From positions 558,001 through 622,000 of the forward strand of contig CBDFLD010000020.1 in NCBI GenBank assembly GCA_965249005.1: DNA of 64,000 nucleotides, in the 5' to 3' direction. Shown here one piece after another: positions 44,072 to 53,092 of this stretch. Numbering within the stretch: the stretch's first letter is position 1; each line of letters opens with the position of its first letter. Under the pieces are notes generated by a model that saw only the letters and a list, made by a program, of their open reading frames with translations, made no database searches and was not told the DNA's origin. A program made the translations under genes and the position numbers. The stretch comes from CBDFLD01 sp965249005. Its GTDB lineage: Bacteria; Acidobacteriota; UBA6911.

Positions 44072-45580
44072 ATGCTCTTGTCCATGCAGGACATCTCCAA
44101 ATCGTTCGATGGGACTGCCGTTCTAGAAGGCGTGAACCTCGATTTGAACGAAGGGGAGGTCCATCTTCTGGCCGGCGAGAATGGCGCCGGTAAGAGCACG
44201 CTGATCAAAATTCTCGGTGGTGTGTACGATGACTACGGTGGGCGCATCCTGGTCCACGACCGCGAAACACGCTTTGCCTCGCCGAACGCCGCCGCCACGG
44301 CCGGCATCTCCGTCATCCACCAGGAGCTCTCGTTGATTCCATCCCTGTCCGTTGTGGACAACCTTTTTCTGGGACGCGAAGAGACCCGATTCCCTGGTCG
44401 CGTCGATCATCGACGCCAGCAGGACAAGGCCCAGCGGATTCTGAACAGTCTGGAGTTGCGCGACGTTGAGCTAGAACAACCCGTCGCCCATTATCCCGTC
44501 TCTCTGCGGCAAATGCTGGAAATCGCCAAGGCCCTCGTGCTCGAGGCAAAGATTCTGGTGATGGATGAGCCCACCAGTGCACTCAACGAACCGGAAGTAC
44601 GGCGTCTGTTTGGTCTCATCGAAGAGCTCAAGCAAAGAGGATACGGGATCATCTACATCACTCATAAGATGGAGGAAGTGTATCGTATAGCCGACCGCAT
44701 CACGGTCCTGCGTGACGGGAAGCGCGTCGGTTGCGAAAGCGCCGGCCGTCTCTCCAGAGACGAGCTCGTGCGATGGATGGTGGGCCGGGAATTGAGCCAC
44801 CAGTTCCCGGAGAGGGCTTCGTCACCGAGCGAAGAATGTCTTCGCCTGGATGGATTCACTGTTTCTGATCCAGATCCGACTCGTCCCCCGACGGTGAACC
44901 AGGTCTCGTTGGTTCTGCACAGGGGAGAGGTCCTGGGACTCGCGGGTCTGCGCGGCGCGGGAAATAGCGACCTGCTTCAAGCACTGTTTTCCGGAGCCCA
45001 TGCCGGCGGCAAGGTTTGGCTCAACCGCGAGGAGGTATCGATTCAATCTCCGCAGCAAGCGATTCAGCACGGAGTGGCGATGCTTACCAACGATAGAGCC
45101 GTGAGCGGGATCATTGCCGGCATGAGCGTCGCATCCAACCTGACGCTGGCCGCCCTGCCGTCGTTCTCCAGATACGGCTGGCTGGATCCGGATCGAGAGC
45201 AACAGGCCGCCCGATCACAGATCGGCAAGCTCCGCATTCGTGTCGGTTCCGAGCATCAGGATGTCGCTGAGTTGTCAGGCGGCAACCAGCAAAAGGTCCT
45301 GCTTGCCAAATGGTTGCAAACCGAGCCCGGCATCCTGCTTCTCGACGAGCCGACCCGCGGGGTCGACGTGGGGGCGAAACACGAGATCTACGAGTGGATG
45401 AACCGCTGGACTTCCGAAGGCGTGGGCATTCTTTGGATCACATCCGAGATGCCGGAACTTTTGGCGCTCTCGGATCGGATCCTGGTCATGCACCGCGGCC
45501 GAACAAATGCGGAATTCTCACAGCAGACGGCAACTCCGGAGAAGATTCTCCAGGCCGCGATGGGAGAGCCGGATCGATGA
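44072..45580 (+). CDS. Sugar ABC transporter ATPase, duplicated (RbsA/MglA type)
   Basis: A 502-residue tandem ATPase of the CUT2 family. First half: Walker A GENGAGKSTLIK (about 34-45), Q-loop HQELSLIPSLS, signature-like YPVSLRQMLEIAKAL, Walker B ILVMDEPTSAL. Second half: degenerate GLRGAGNSDLLQ, signature LSGGNQQKVLLAKWL, Walker B ILLLDEPTRGVD. This asymmetry is normal for RbsA-like proteins. Cytosolic face of an importer for pentoses, galactose or similar. The stop overlaps the permease start (ATGA), so they are translationally coupled. Confidence 0.93.
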   Translation: MLLSMQDISKSFDGTAVLEGVNLDLNEGEVHLLAGENGAGKSTLIKILGGVYDDYGGRILVHDRETRFASPNAAATAGISVIHQELSLIPSLSVVDNLFLGREETRFPGRVDHRRQQDKAQRILNSLELRDVELEQPVAHYPVSLRQMLEIAKALVLEAKILVMDEPTSALNEPEVRRLFGLIEELKQRGYGIIYITHKMEEVYRIADRITVLRDGKRVGCESAGRLSRDELVRWMVGRELSHQFPERASSPSEECLRLDGFTVSDPDPTRPPTVNQVSLVLHRGEVLGLAGLRGAGNSDLLQALFSGAHAGGKVWLNREEVSIQSPQQAIQHGVAMLTNDRAVSGIIAGMSVASNLTLAALPSFSRYGWLDPDREQQAARSQIGKLRIRVGSEHQDVAELSGGNQQKVLLAKWLQTEPGILLLDEPTRGVDVGAKHEIYEWMNRWTSEGVGILWITSEMPELLALSDRILVMHRGRTNAEFSQQTATPEKILQAAMGEPDR

Positions 45581-46557
45581 GTCCCATGCCAAAGATTCCA
45601 CCGCTGGGGCGAGCTCTGGCGGCACTCATCGTGATCGTCCTGCTTGGAATGATTTTCAATGCCGATGGAGCATTCTTCAAGTTCGACACGCATCGCGACC
45701 TGCTCCGTCATATCTCGCGCTACGCCATCCTGGCGTGCGGCATGACCCTGGTCATCATCACCGCCGGCATCGATCTGTCGGTAGGCAGCACTCTCGCGCT
45801 ATCGGCGGTTTCATTTTCGATTCTGTCCATTCACTGGGGATGGTCCCCCTGGCTCTCGGTCCCTTCCTGTTTGGGCCTCGGCCTCGCTTTTGGGCTGCTG
45901 ACGGGATTTCTGATTGCCTGGTTCAAGATTCAACCCTTCATCGCAACACTCGCCATGATGGTCTTTCTCCGAGGCCTCACCAAGTTTCTCTCCGGAGGCC
46001 AGAAGATCTCCACCGCGGTCCAGAATCCAGACGGCTCGTATCGCTATGTCGACCCACCGGAAGTTTTCGAAGCTCTCGGCTCGAAGCTATTCGGCAACAA
46101 CATTGCCGTCGTCACTCTGATCTTTCTGGCCTGTGTTTTGGTATGCTGGGTACTGCTGACAAAGCTGAAGTGGGGCCGCTATCTGTACGCCATCGGAGGC
46201 AACGAAGAGGCGGCGCGGCTTTCCGGCGTCCCGGTGCGCAAGGGTAAGCTGCTCGCCTATGGACTGGCAGGACTGTTCAGCGCCGTGGCGGGTCTCTGCC
46301 ACGCAGCCGAAGAACTTCAAGGAGACCCGGAGGCCGGCGTCACCTACGAGCTTACCGCCATTGCCATCGTTGTCATCGGCGGAACCAATCTCATGGGTGG
46401 CAAAGGCAGCATCGGGCTCACGATGGTTGGCGCGCTTACGATCGGATATCTGGAGAAGATATTGAGCATGAATGCGGTCGGTGAAGCCAGCCGTCTCATG
46501 TTGACCGGCGCGATCATCGTCGGGGCTGTGCTGTTTCAGAAGACGAAAAGAGCTTAG
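45577..46557 (+). CDS. Sugar ABC transporter permease (RbsC/XylH type)
   Basis: A 326-residue polytopic inner-membrane protein. The family signature TLVIITAGIDLSVGSTLAL and the EAA-like GGTNLMGGKGSIGLTMVGAL are present, together with SGVPVRKGKLLAYGLAGLF. I start at ATG 45577 overlapping the ATPase gene by four bases. Eight or more hydrophobic helices are visible. It should homodimerise and pair with the ATPase above and the binding protein below. Substrate probably a monosaccharide. Confidence 0.93.
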   Translation: MSPMPKIPPLGRALAALIVIVLLGMIFNADGAFFKFDTHRDLLRHISRYAILACGMTLVIITAGIDLSVGSTLALSAVSFSILSIHWGWSPWLSVPSCLGLGLAFGLLTGFLIAWFKIQPFIATLAMMVFLRGLTKFLSGGQKISTAVQNPDGSYRYVDPPEVFEALGSKLFGNNIAVVTLIFLACVLVCWVLLTKLKWGRYLYAIGGNEEAARLSGVPVRKGKLLAYGLAGLFSAVAGLCHAAEELQGDPEAGVTYELTAIAIVVIGGTNLMGGKGSIGLTMVGALTIGYLEKILSMNAVGEASRLMLTGAIIVGAVLFQKTKRA

Positions 46558-46617
46558 CGCTTGGCGTCTAGCGCTGACCGCTATCCGTCATCCGAGACTA
46601 CTAAAAGGAGCTATTGG

Positions 46618-47559
46618 ATGTCTTACTCGAAGACGGTCATTGCTACTGCGTTGTTGATCTTGGGCTGGGCTTGCCAGCAGGCAGCAGACCCCGCGAAGGA
46701 CGATATCGCAAAGTGGACCGTTGGGCTCAGTCAGTGCAATCTTGGAGAGCCGTGGCGTGTGCAGATGAATGCGGACATTGAAAAGGCCGCAGCGCAGCAC
46801 GCTGATGTCGAGCTCATCGCGAAGGACGCGCAGAATGACTCTCTCAAGCAGCGCTCTCAGATCGAGGAGTTCGTGAGTGCGGGTGTCGATCTACTGATCG
46901 TCTCACCCAAGGAGGCCGCTCCGCTCACTCCGGCCGTGGCTGCGGCATACAAGAGCGGTATTCCGGTCATCGTCCTGGACCGGCGCGTGATCGGGGATCA
47001 ATACACCTGTTTCATCGGCGCCGACAACAAGATGATCGGGCGGGCAGCCGGAAAATGGATCGTCGAGCGACTCGAAGGCAAAGGAAGGGTCGTGGAACTG
47101 AAGGGACTGATGACCTCGACCCCCGGTCAGGATCGCCACAGTGGGTTTCGAGAAGGTATTGCCGGCAGTGACGTCGAGGTGATCTTCGAAGCGGACATGA
47201 AATGGCTCGAGCCCGAGGCCCGCAAGGAGATGGAGTCGGCGCTGACGCGTTATCCGGAGATCGACCTGGTCTACGCTCACAACGATCCCGGCGCCCACGG
47301 AGCGTACCTGGCGGCCAAAGCGGCCGAGCGGCAAGACGACATCATCTTCGTCGGAATCGATGCCCTGCCGCACGAGGGCCGCGCCTATGTCGAACAGCGC
47401 GTCATGGAGGCGAGCTTCGAATACCCGACCGGCGGCAAGGAAGCCATCGAGACAGCGCTGGAAATCCTGAACGGTAATTCGGTGGCGAAAGAAATCACCC
47501 TCGCGTCTCGTGTTTTCACGCGTGAAAACATGGCCGATGGGGGAGAACTGCTGAACTGA
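46618..47559 (+). CDS. Periplasmic sugar-binding lipoprotein
   Basis: A 313-residue RbsB/Peripla_BP_4-type binding protein. A short hydrophobic leader ends at a cysteine (LILGWACQQ), consistent with an atypical lipobox. Typical ligand-domain motifs: VGLSQCNLGEPWRVQM, GVDLLIVSPKEAAPLTPAV, GIPVIVLDRRV, ADNKMIGRAAGKWI and VYAHNDPGAHGAYLAAKA. AAAAGGAG eight bases upstream of ATG 46618 defines the start. It lies 60 bp after the permease gene, and the cassette order ATPase-permease-binding protein is complete. The GH116 gene starts 26 bp after it, suggesting the ligand is the sugar this enzyme releases. Confidence 0.9.
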   Translation: MSYSKTVIATALLILGWACQQAADPAKDDIAKWTVGLSQCNLGEPWRVQMNADIEKAAAQHADVELIAKDAQNDSLKQRSQIEEFVSAGVDLLIVSPKEAAPLTPAVAAAYKSGIPVIVLDRRVIGDQYTCFIGADNKMIGRAAGKWIVERLEGKGRVVELKGLMTSTPGQDRHSGFREGIAGSDVEVIFEADMKWLEPEARKEMESALTRYPEIDLVYAHNDPGAHGAYLAAKAAERQDDIIFVGIDALPHEGRAYVEQRVMEASFEYPTGGKEAIETALEILNGNSVAKEITLASRVFTRENMADGGELLN

Positions 47560-47585
47560 AACCCTAGTAACTCCAGGCAGCTATT

Positions 47586-50306
47586 ATGAAACAATCAAAA
47601 CAACGACTCGGCACGGGTCGCCGTGATTTTCTCAAGCAGGTCACAACGGCCACCGCCTTGCATCCACTGGTATCGACCGCTTCGAAAGAGAAAATCGATG
47701 CGCTGTCGACCCCGCGCTCCGCCATCGAGTTCCCCCGAGTTTTTCGAGGAAACCAGTTGGGCACGATCGCCTTCCCGCTCGGCGGGATCGGAACAGGCTC
47801 GATCTCTCTAGGAGGAAGGGGCCAGCTTCGAGATTGGGAGATCTTCAATCGCCCCGATAAAGGAAACTCCCCCGAATATGCCTTCCCCTGCATATGGGTC
47901 AAGCGGCGACGCGGTAAGGCGGTGACGAAGATTCTCGAAGGGAGTCTCCAGCCCCCTTACGAAGGAGAAATGGGTCTTGGTTGGGCCAACGCCCCGGGAA
48001 TGCCGCGGCTCGAAGGCACTGTATTTAGCGGTGCCTTTCCTTTTGCCACCGTCGACTTTGCCGATCCGAGTCTTCCGGTCACGGCCCGTCTCGAGGCATT
48101 CAGTCCCTTCGTTCCGATCGATCCCGAGTCCTCGAGCTTACCGGTTGCCGTGCTTCGCTACCGGGTGCACAACCCCGGACCTGGAGACGCCAGGGTGGCG
48201 ATTGCATGGAATCTATCGAACCCTGCGGGAAGAGACGGCGACAACGACTACCGGGACAGCCCCCACGTGAGTGGACTGTTCATGCATGATCCGGATATGG
48301 ATCCTTCGGACCCTCTGTGGGGCTCGCTTGCTCTGTGCGTCACTGCAGACTCCGGCATCGTCAGCCACACGGCATCGTGGGAGATCTCCACCTGGAGCTC
48401 TCCGCTGCTGCCATTCTGGGAAGATTTATCAGACGACGGAACGCTGGCACCTGCCAATTTCCAGTCCACGATCCGCACACCCAAAGGGAAACCTCCCGTG
48501 GGGAAAGTGGGCTCGCTCTGCGCTACCCAGGACATTCCCGAAGGAGAAGATCGAGCGTTCACCTTCTTGCTGGCCTGGCATTATCCCAATCGGACGCCCG
48601 AGCGTTGCAGCTGGTCCGCTCCCAAAGGCGAGGAAAAGACCCGTATCGGAAATCACTACAGCCGGAGGTTCGGAGACGCCTGGGAGGCCGCAACCTTTGC
48701 CGCCGAACATCTCGGTGAGTTGGAATCCGGCACGCGTGCCTTCCTGGAGGCCATGAACGAGACAACCCTACCGGAGGTCGTGCTCGATGCCGCCATGAGC
48801 AATCTTTCCACGCTCCGGACCAATACCTGTTTTCAAACCGCAGACGGCCGTTTCCACGGGTTCGAAGGATGCTACAACGAAAATGGCTGTTGCTTCGGCA
48901 GCTGCACGCACGTCTGGAATTACGAATTGATGCTGGCCCATCTATTTCCTACTTACTCCCGTTCCTTGCGTGAAACGCAGTTCGAGTATGCCACCAACGA
49001 CGATGGCCGCATGGACTTCCGCTACCACTTGCCCCTGGGAAAGGAAAGTCTCGGGTTTGCCGCCGCAGACGGGCAGATGGGCGTTCTGATCAAACTCTAT
49101 CTGGATTGGCGCCTCTCGGGTGACACGGCCTGGCTGCGCCGACTATGGCCCAAGGCAAAGAAAGCGCTGGAATTTGCCTGGATCCCGGGAGGTTGGGACG
49201 AAGACCAAGACGGCGTCATGGAAGGGTGTCAGCACAATACCTACGACATCGAGTTCTTCGGCCCCAACCCACTGATGGGCGTTTGGTACCTCGGAGCACT
49301 TCGAGCCGGCGAAGAAATGGCTCGCGGGGTGGGAGACGATAAGGCGGCACAACGCTACCGCTCTCTCTTTGAAAAAGGGAGTGCCTGGATCGACGAGCAC
49401 CTCTTCAACGGCGACTTCTACGTTCAAAAGATCCAAGGACGGCCGATTTCAAAGATTGCCAAGGGACTCATCTTGTCCACCGGAAGGATCGGCGACCCGG
49501 AATCCCCCATCAATCAAATGGGCGAGGGCTGCCTGGCCGATCAATTGCTGGGTCAGGGCATCGCACACCTGGCCGGCCTCGGGTCTCTACTGAACCACGA
49601 CCATGAGACCCGGGCGCTGGAATCGATTTTCCGAAACAACTTCAAAAAAGATCTCAACGAACACCGGGGCGCCTTTCGCACCTACGCCCTCAACGACGAA
49701 GCGGGACTCATCCTGTGCGACTTCAGCCAGAAGCCACCCCCGGAAAAGCCCTTCTATTTTTCCTCGGAAGTCTGGACCGGCATCGAGTATCAGGTCGCCT
49801 CGCACCTCTTCCACGAAGGAAAGTACGACGAGGGCATAAAACTAGTCGAAGCCGTCCGCCGCCGCCACGACGGCGAAAGACGCAACCCATGGAACGAACC
49901 GGAATGCGGCCATCATTACGCCCGCGCGCTTGCATCCTGGTCCTGCATCCTGAGTCTGTCGGGCTTTCAGTATCACGCACGTGATGCGCAGATCGGGTTG
50001 ACGCCGCGCATGCCGTCGAATCCGGCTGTGGGATTCTGGAGTGTTTCGACAGGTTGGGGAACTTACTCTCACCGCGTGACCAGTGGGTCGGCCTCGATCG
50101 AGCTGACCGTCGTTCGAGGGAAGCTGCAGTGCCAAGAGATTTCGCTGGGCAGTATCGGAAGTCTTGCACCTCAATCGGCAACGGCGACTCTCGGACGAGA
50201 TAGCCTGGCGTTGTCGCTGAAGCGCCGGGACTCGGACGTCATGGTTACCCTGAGCAAGAGAGTCGAGCTCACGCCCGGCAAAAGCCTCTGGCTGCGGGTG
50301 TATTAA
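47586..50306 (+). CDS. GH116-family glycosidase (non-lysosomal glucosylceramidase-like), Tat-exported
   Basis: A 906-residue enzyme. Twin-arginine signal GRRDFLKQVTTATALHPL (about 11-28). The N-terminal beta-sandwich contains IAFPLGGIGTGSISLGGRGQ. The catalytic (alpha/alpha)6 domain shows GCCFGSCTHVWNYELMLAHL (near 440) and the HNTYDIEFFGPNP block (near 550), which hold the conserved acids of the family, plus GEGCLADQLLGQ. Family members cut beta-glucosides, beta-xylosides or glucosylceramide. It ends 2 bp before a REP-type repeat. Placement after the ABC importer fits extracellular release plus uptake. Confidence 0.9.
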   Translation: MKQSKQRLGTGRRDFLKQVTTATALHPLVSTASKEKIDALSTPRSAIEFPRVFRGNQLGTIAFPLGGIGTGSISLGGRGQLRDWEIFNRPDKGNSPEYAFPCIWVKRRRGKAVTKILEGSLQPPYEGEMGLGWANAPGMPRLEGTVFSGAFPFATVDFADPSLPVTARLEAFSPFVPIDPESSSLPVAVLRYRVHNPGPGDARVAIAWNLSNPAGRDGDNDYRDSPHVSGLFMHDPDMDPSDPLWGSLALCVTADSGIVSHTASWEISTWSSPLLPFWEDLSDDGTLAPANFQSTIRTPKGKPPVGKVGSLCATQDIPEGEDRAFTFLLAWHYPNRTPERCSWSAPKGEEKTRIGNHYSRRFGDAWEAATFAAEHLGELESGTRAFLEAMNETTLPEVVLDAAMSNLSTLRTNTCFQTADGRFHGFEGCYNENGCCFGSCTHVWNYELMLAHLFPTYSRSLRETQFEYATNDDGRMDFRYHLPLGKESLGFAAADGQMGVLIKLYLDWRLSGDTAWLRRLWPKAKKALEFAWIPGGWDEDQDGVMEGCQHNTYDIEFFGPNPLMGVWYLGALRAGEEMARGVGDDKAAQRYRSLFEKGSAWIDEHLFNGDFYVQKIQGRPISKIAKGLILSTGRIGDPESPINQMGEGCLADQLLGQGIAHLAGLGSLLNHDHETRALESIFRNNFKKDLNEHRGAFRTYALNDEAGLILCDFSQKPPPEKPFYFSSEVWTGIEYQVASHLFHEGKYDEGIKLVEAVRRRHDGERRNPWNEPECGHHYARALASWSCILSLSGFQYHARDAQIGLTPRMPSNPAVGFWSVSTGWGTYSHRVTSGSASIELTVVRGKLQCQEISLGSIGSLAPQSATATLGRDSLALSLKRRDSDVMVTLSKRVELTPGKSLWLRVY

Positions 50307-50307
50307 T

Positions 50308-50340
50308 AGGGGACGTCCCCCACGTTTACCGAGTTTTTTC
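50308..50340 (+). repeat. REP-type repeat copy
   Basis: GGGGACGTCCCCCACGTTTACC followed by GAGTTTTTTC. The same element occurs at 16507, 35684, 52886 and 53019, with partial copies at 51047 and 9727. Confidence 0.75.
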
Positions 50341-50408
50341 GGACAGCGCAATCAGGATCCGTTTCTCCGCGGTAGTTCTCTCAGCGTGTATCACGGTTCG
50401 ATTCCCGA

Positions 50409-50447
50409 TTGAAATATAGATCCATTAGGAGTACAATTACACGTACT
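50409..50447 (+). promoter_or_regulatory. Promoter with overlapping inverted repeat for the toxin-antitoxin pair
   Basis: TTGAAA (50409-50414), 17 bp, TACAAT (50432-50437). The inverted repeat AGTAC-N8-GTACT (50430-50447) overlaps the -10 box, where an antitoxin would repress. GGAGGT follows as Shine-Dalgarno (50451-50456). Confidence 0.6.
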
Positions 50448-50464
50448 ATTGGAGGTACGGTTAG

Positions 50465-50743
50465 ATGAAGATACCTGATATTATCCCCGTAACTGACTTA
50501 CGACAGGACGCTGCGGCAGTCTTCAATAGGCTCCGGGGGTCCGCGGGCCCACTGGTTGTCACCCAGCGCGGCCGCGCCGTCGCCGTCATTCAAAGCGTGG
50601 ACGACTACGAGAGGTCTGAGCGAGAACGTGAGTTGTTGCGCGCATTGGCGACCGGCGAAAAAGAGATCGCCGCTGGTCACGGCCATACTCTTGCGAGCGT
50701 CCTGAAAGAGGCAGACGCTCTTCTGAAACACGGAGATTCGTGA
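50465..50743 (+). CDS. Phd/YefM-type antitoxin
   Basis: A 92-residue antitoxin. The N-terminal Phd fold is IIPVTDLRQDAAAVFNRLRG, PLVVTQRGRAVAVIQSVDDYER. It binds operator DNA as a dimer, and the C-terminal helix (EIAAGHGHTLASVLKEADALL) would neutralise the toxin. GGAGGT precedes the ATG by eight bases. It overlaps the toxin gene (GTGA), so the pair is translationally coupled. The toxin is of RelE/ParE type, so phd-parE or yefM-parE hybrids are equally apt. Confidence 0.9.
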   Translation: MKIPDIIPVTDLRQDAAAVFNRLRGSAGPLVVTQRGRAVAVIQSVDDYERSERERELLRALATGEKEIAAGHGHTLASVLKEADALLKHGDS

Positions 50744-51030
50744 AGCTCAAATTCACGCCTTCGGCCCGCACCCAGTTCCTCGAGGGTCTGGATTACATAC
50801 GGCACGACAATCCGACAGCCGCCCGCCGATTCCGTGAGAGGGTTGAAGAGGTGCTTCGGCGGCTCGAGGAGTTTCCGGATTCGGGACGCTCGATACCGGA
50901 GTTCCCTGATCTGCCTCACCGCGAAGTCATCGTCACCCCATATCGTTTCTTCTATCGAGTGGTTGGCAAGACCGTTTGGGTTGTGGCCGTTTGGCACGGC
51001 GCGCAGCTACCCGAGGGACCGGGCAACTGA
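50740..51030 (+). CDS. ParE/RelE-family toxin
   Basis: A 96-residue toxin. KLKFTPSARTQFLEGLDYIRHDNPTAARRFRERVEEVLRRLEEFPDSGRSIPE is the usual two-helix N-terminus, followed by REVIVTPYRFFYRVVGKTVWVVAVWHGAQ with the terminal strands. It is either a gyrase poison (ParE) or a ribosome-dependent nuclease (RelE); the helix-turn-helix style of the N-terminus and GRSIPEF favour ParE. Start GTG 50740 overlaps the antitoxin stop. Full length. Confidence 0.9.
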   Translation: MKLKFTPSARTQFLEGLDYIRHDNPTAARRFRERVEEVLRRLEEFPDSGRSIPEFPDLPHREVIVTPYRFFYRVVGKTVWVVAVWHGAQLPEGPGN

Positions 51031-51287
51031 TTCTTTTAGAGAAAGAGGGACGTCCCCCCTTTCAAGCTACCGGTCAACAGACCGGCAATCGTCTATGCAG
51101 AGGTAGGCAAGACTAACGTGTCAGGGCAGCGAGCCATACTCCGCGAGACTTGGGTGTCGATGGGCTAATCCCACATTGTCGCGGCTTGGGGTTGCTCGAA
51201 TGCTTGAGCGCGCGCCACGGCCACGACGGCTCTCTCCCGCAGTTTGGGCTCTGTTATCTCCTCGGCCCATGCCCGCAGGCGTCGCAG

Positions 51288-51529
51288 CTACTTTGTGTTT
51301 CGGGCCCCCGTGGTGTTGAGTTGAAGCACGTCGGACCCAATTGCCGTATTGTCGTTGTTGTTACTGTTCTGAAGCGCTCTGTGGCCTATCGCAGTGCTTC
51401 TTAAGCCGGTGGTGTTATTTCCGAGAGCGAATGCCCCGCTTGCAGTGTTAAGCTGGCCGCTGGTGTTGAATGCAAGTGCACCGGCCCATCTGCTGTGTTG
51501 TTATGGCCGGTGTTGTTGTTGAAGAGAGC
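51288..51529 (-). pseudogene. Decayed NTTG-repeat protein (tail-fibre/adhesin-like)
   Basis: Minus-strand frames, with one frameshift near 51485, read as repeated units of about 21-24 residues: ALFNNNTGHNNTADG, then ALAFNTSGQLNTASG, ALGNNTTGLRSTAIG, ALQNSNNNDNTAIG, and VLQLNTTGARNT, ending at a stop near 51288. The A-L-x-x-N-T-T-G-x-x-N-T-A-x-G pattern is typical of long head-like repeats of surface or tail-fibre proteins with an S74 peptidase chaperone. Only five units survive. It overlaps the 3' end of the HNH gene out of frame. The 257 bp between this and the ParE-like gene hold a partial REP repeat and nothing else recognised. Confidence 0.7.
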
Positions 51530-52664
51530 TTTCCCTCCACTCGTGTACGCCGAACTGCACCGCTTGTCCTCCCACTACGCGCAGCGGAGACCGAGGCGTG
51601 AGGATGACATACACCGAAAGGTCTTCCGAAACACGGCTAGCTGAGTGCCGATACCTCTCCATCTTTTCTCTGCCGTAGTCCGCCTCGGCCAGATAACCGT
51701 TGTGCGCACGGCACATCAGAACGATGTTGTCCGCACTGTGGTCGCCACCAAGAGCAAAGGGGCGCTGGTGATGGAACTCCAGTCGGTCCCTCTGCGCGCA
51801 GCGGTGTCTGCGCTCATCTACAAAGGTGCACCGGCCTTCGTCGCGGCTCTGGACGGCACGTTTGACGGGGGCTGGGATGTAACGCGACGACGGCTTTGTA
51901 TCCGTCTTCTCGAGGCTCTTGCGAGGTCTATCGGTCTTTCCATATCGTCGTGCTTCGAGACGCTCGAGTCTCTCGGTCACTGCTTGGTCAATGACGATCG
52001 CAAGATCGGCAGCGCCTGTCAGGTTGCGGAGGCGTTCAAGCTTTTCGCGAAGCTGCGCCGATGCAGTAAATTGAATCTTGTACCGTGATGGGGCCAGTGG
52101 TTCCATCACCTTGGCAGGCTGCACCACCACGGCGGCCTGTGAGCCACTAACTCTTTCCGGACGGAGTTGTAATTTTGGCGTGGGGCCAACGTCACGGCTC
52201 GGCAGTGTCTCAAGGCGCCGATCGGGGAGCTTGCGCACTACAGTCGGAACATCGGGCCGTGGCGCCAGCTCCGCTATTAGCTCTTTGATCTCCCGTTTTG
52301 ACTTGTGCACTGCGCAAGTCAAAACTTTATCCCGATTGGCCTCGGTGAGATGTGCGGCAAGTACCGAAATGCCACTCAGGTGAAGCCGGCCATCGCAGAG
52401 CATCTCCAGTAGCACGGGATGCCGCCGCGCGGCCCGAGCCGCAGTAATGCGCAGATACGCCTCGGCCTCGGACAGATGAAGCACCTCTGTCGCATAAACG
52501 AACATCGAGGAACAGGCCCAGCAAGCATAAAGTCGCCGTGCGTCCACTTCTCCTATATGAGCCACGAGCTCCGACTCGACTCGGCGGGATTGCTGTACAA
52601 GCTCCGACAATCGTCGAAGCAACTCGTCGTCTGAAAGTGTTTGGAGCTGAAGTTTGGGTGTCAT
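51501..52664 (-). CDS. HNH endonuclease with DUF222-like N-terminal region
   Basis: A 387-residue protein. I start at ATG 52662-52664 (MTPKLQLQTLSDDELLRRL); an upstream in-frame ATG exists. The helical N-terminal half (ARRLYACWACSSMFVYATEVLHLSEAEAYLRITAARAARR) is DUF222-like. The C-terminal HNH domain is RCTFVDERRHRCAQRDRLEFHHQRPFALGG with His-His, and NIVLMCRAHNGYLAE closes it. Metal-binding and catalytic residues appear present. Such proteins are abundant in selfish or mobile contexts, and their targets are unknown. The last codons overlap the NTTG relic, suggesting the 3' end was rebuilt by recombination. Confidence 0.85.
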   Translation of the reverse strand: MTPKLQLQTLSDDELLRRLSELVQQSRRVESELVAHIGEVDARRLYACWACSSMFVYATEVLHLSEAEAYLRITAARAARRHPVLLEMLCDGRLHLSGISVLAAHLTEANRDKVLTCAVHKSKREIKELIAELAPRPDVPTVVRKLPDRRLETLPSRDVGPTPKLQLRPERVSGSQAAVVVQPAKVMEPLAPSRYKIQFTASAQLREKLERLRNLTGAADLAIVIDQAVTERLERLEARRYGKTDRPRKSLEKTDTKPSSRYIPAPVKRAVQSRDEGRCTFVDERRHRCAQRDRLEFHHQRPFALGGDHSADNIVLMCRAHNGYLAEADYGREKMERYRHSASRVSEDLSVYVILTPRSPLRVVGGQAVQFGVHEWRESSLQQQHRP

Positions 52665-52885
52665 GTTCTTTCTATACCATGAGCTTTTTCCCCACCCTGA
52701 GATGGCTTGTGCTGCGCGTAAAGTTCCCGAGATGACCGCGTAGCTTCGCAAGGGAATTTGACGTCCTGTGGTGGCTCGAGAGTGGCGAAGCGCACAGTCC
52801 AGAACACGGCTGCACTGCGTTTCGGTAATCCTCTAGAAAAGTCGTCAAGGAAGAAAACGATTTCTTTGATCTTTTTTTAAAAAAG

Positions 52886-53052
52886 AGGGACGTCCCCCAC
52901 GTTTACCAGGTTTTTTCGACGGGATCGACACACGCGGGTGTAGCCGTGCGTCGTTGCAGACTTGCGCCACCATTTCACGGTAAGCGGCGATCCAACGTCG
53001 ATGGTCTCGGACCACGCAAAACTAGGTAAACTTGGGGGACGTCCCTACTTTT
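52886..53052. repeat. Two facing REP-type repeats about 100 bp apart
   Basis: Left copy 52886-52920 (GGGACGTCCCCCACGTTTACC, then AGGTTTTTTC), right copy inverted at 53019-53052 (ending GGGACGTCCC). The 100 bp between show no recognised gene. The layout is that of a paired REP unit. It sits in the 449-bp gap 52665-53113, in which I see no gene. Confidence 0.75.
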
Positions 53053-53092
53053 CCGCTGGCGTGGGTAGAGCGATTTGTGTAGTTGCGAAACC

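Noticed and set aside
51047..53052. CRISPR-like spacing of the REP copies
   Set aside because: Copies are irregularly spaced, in both orientations, and lack uniform spacers; they are dispersed repeats.
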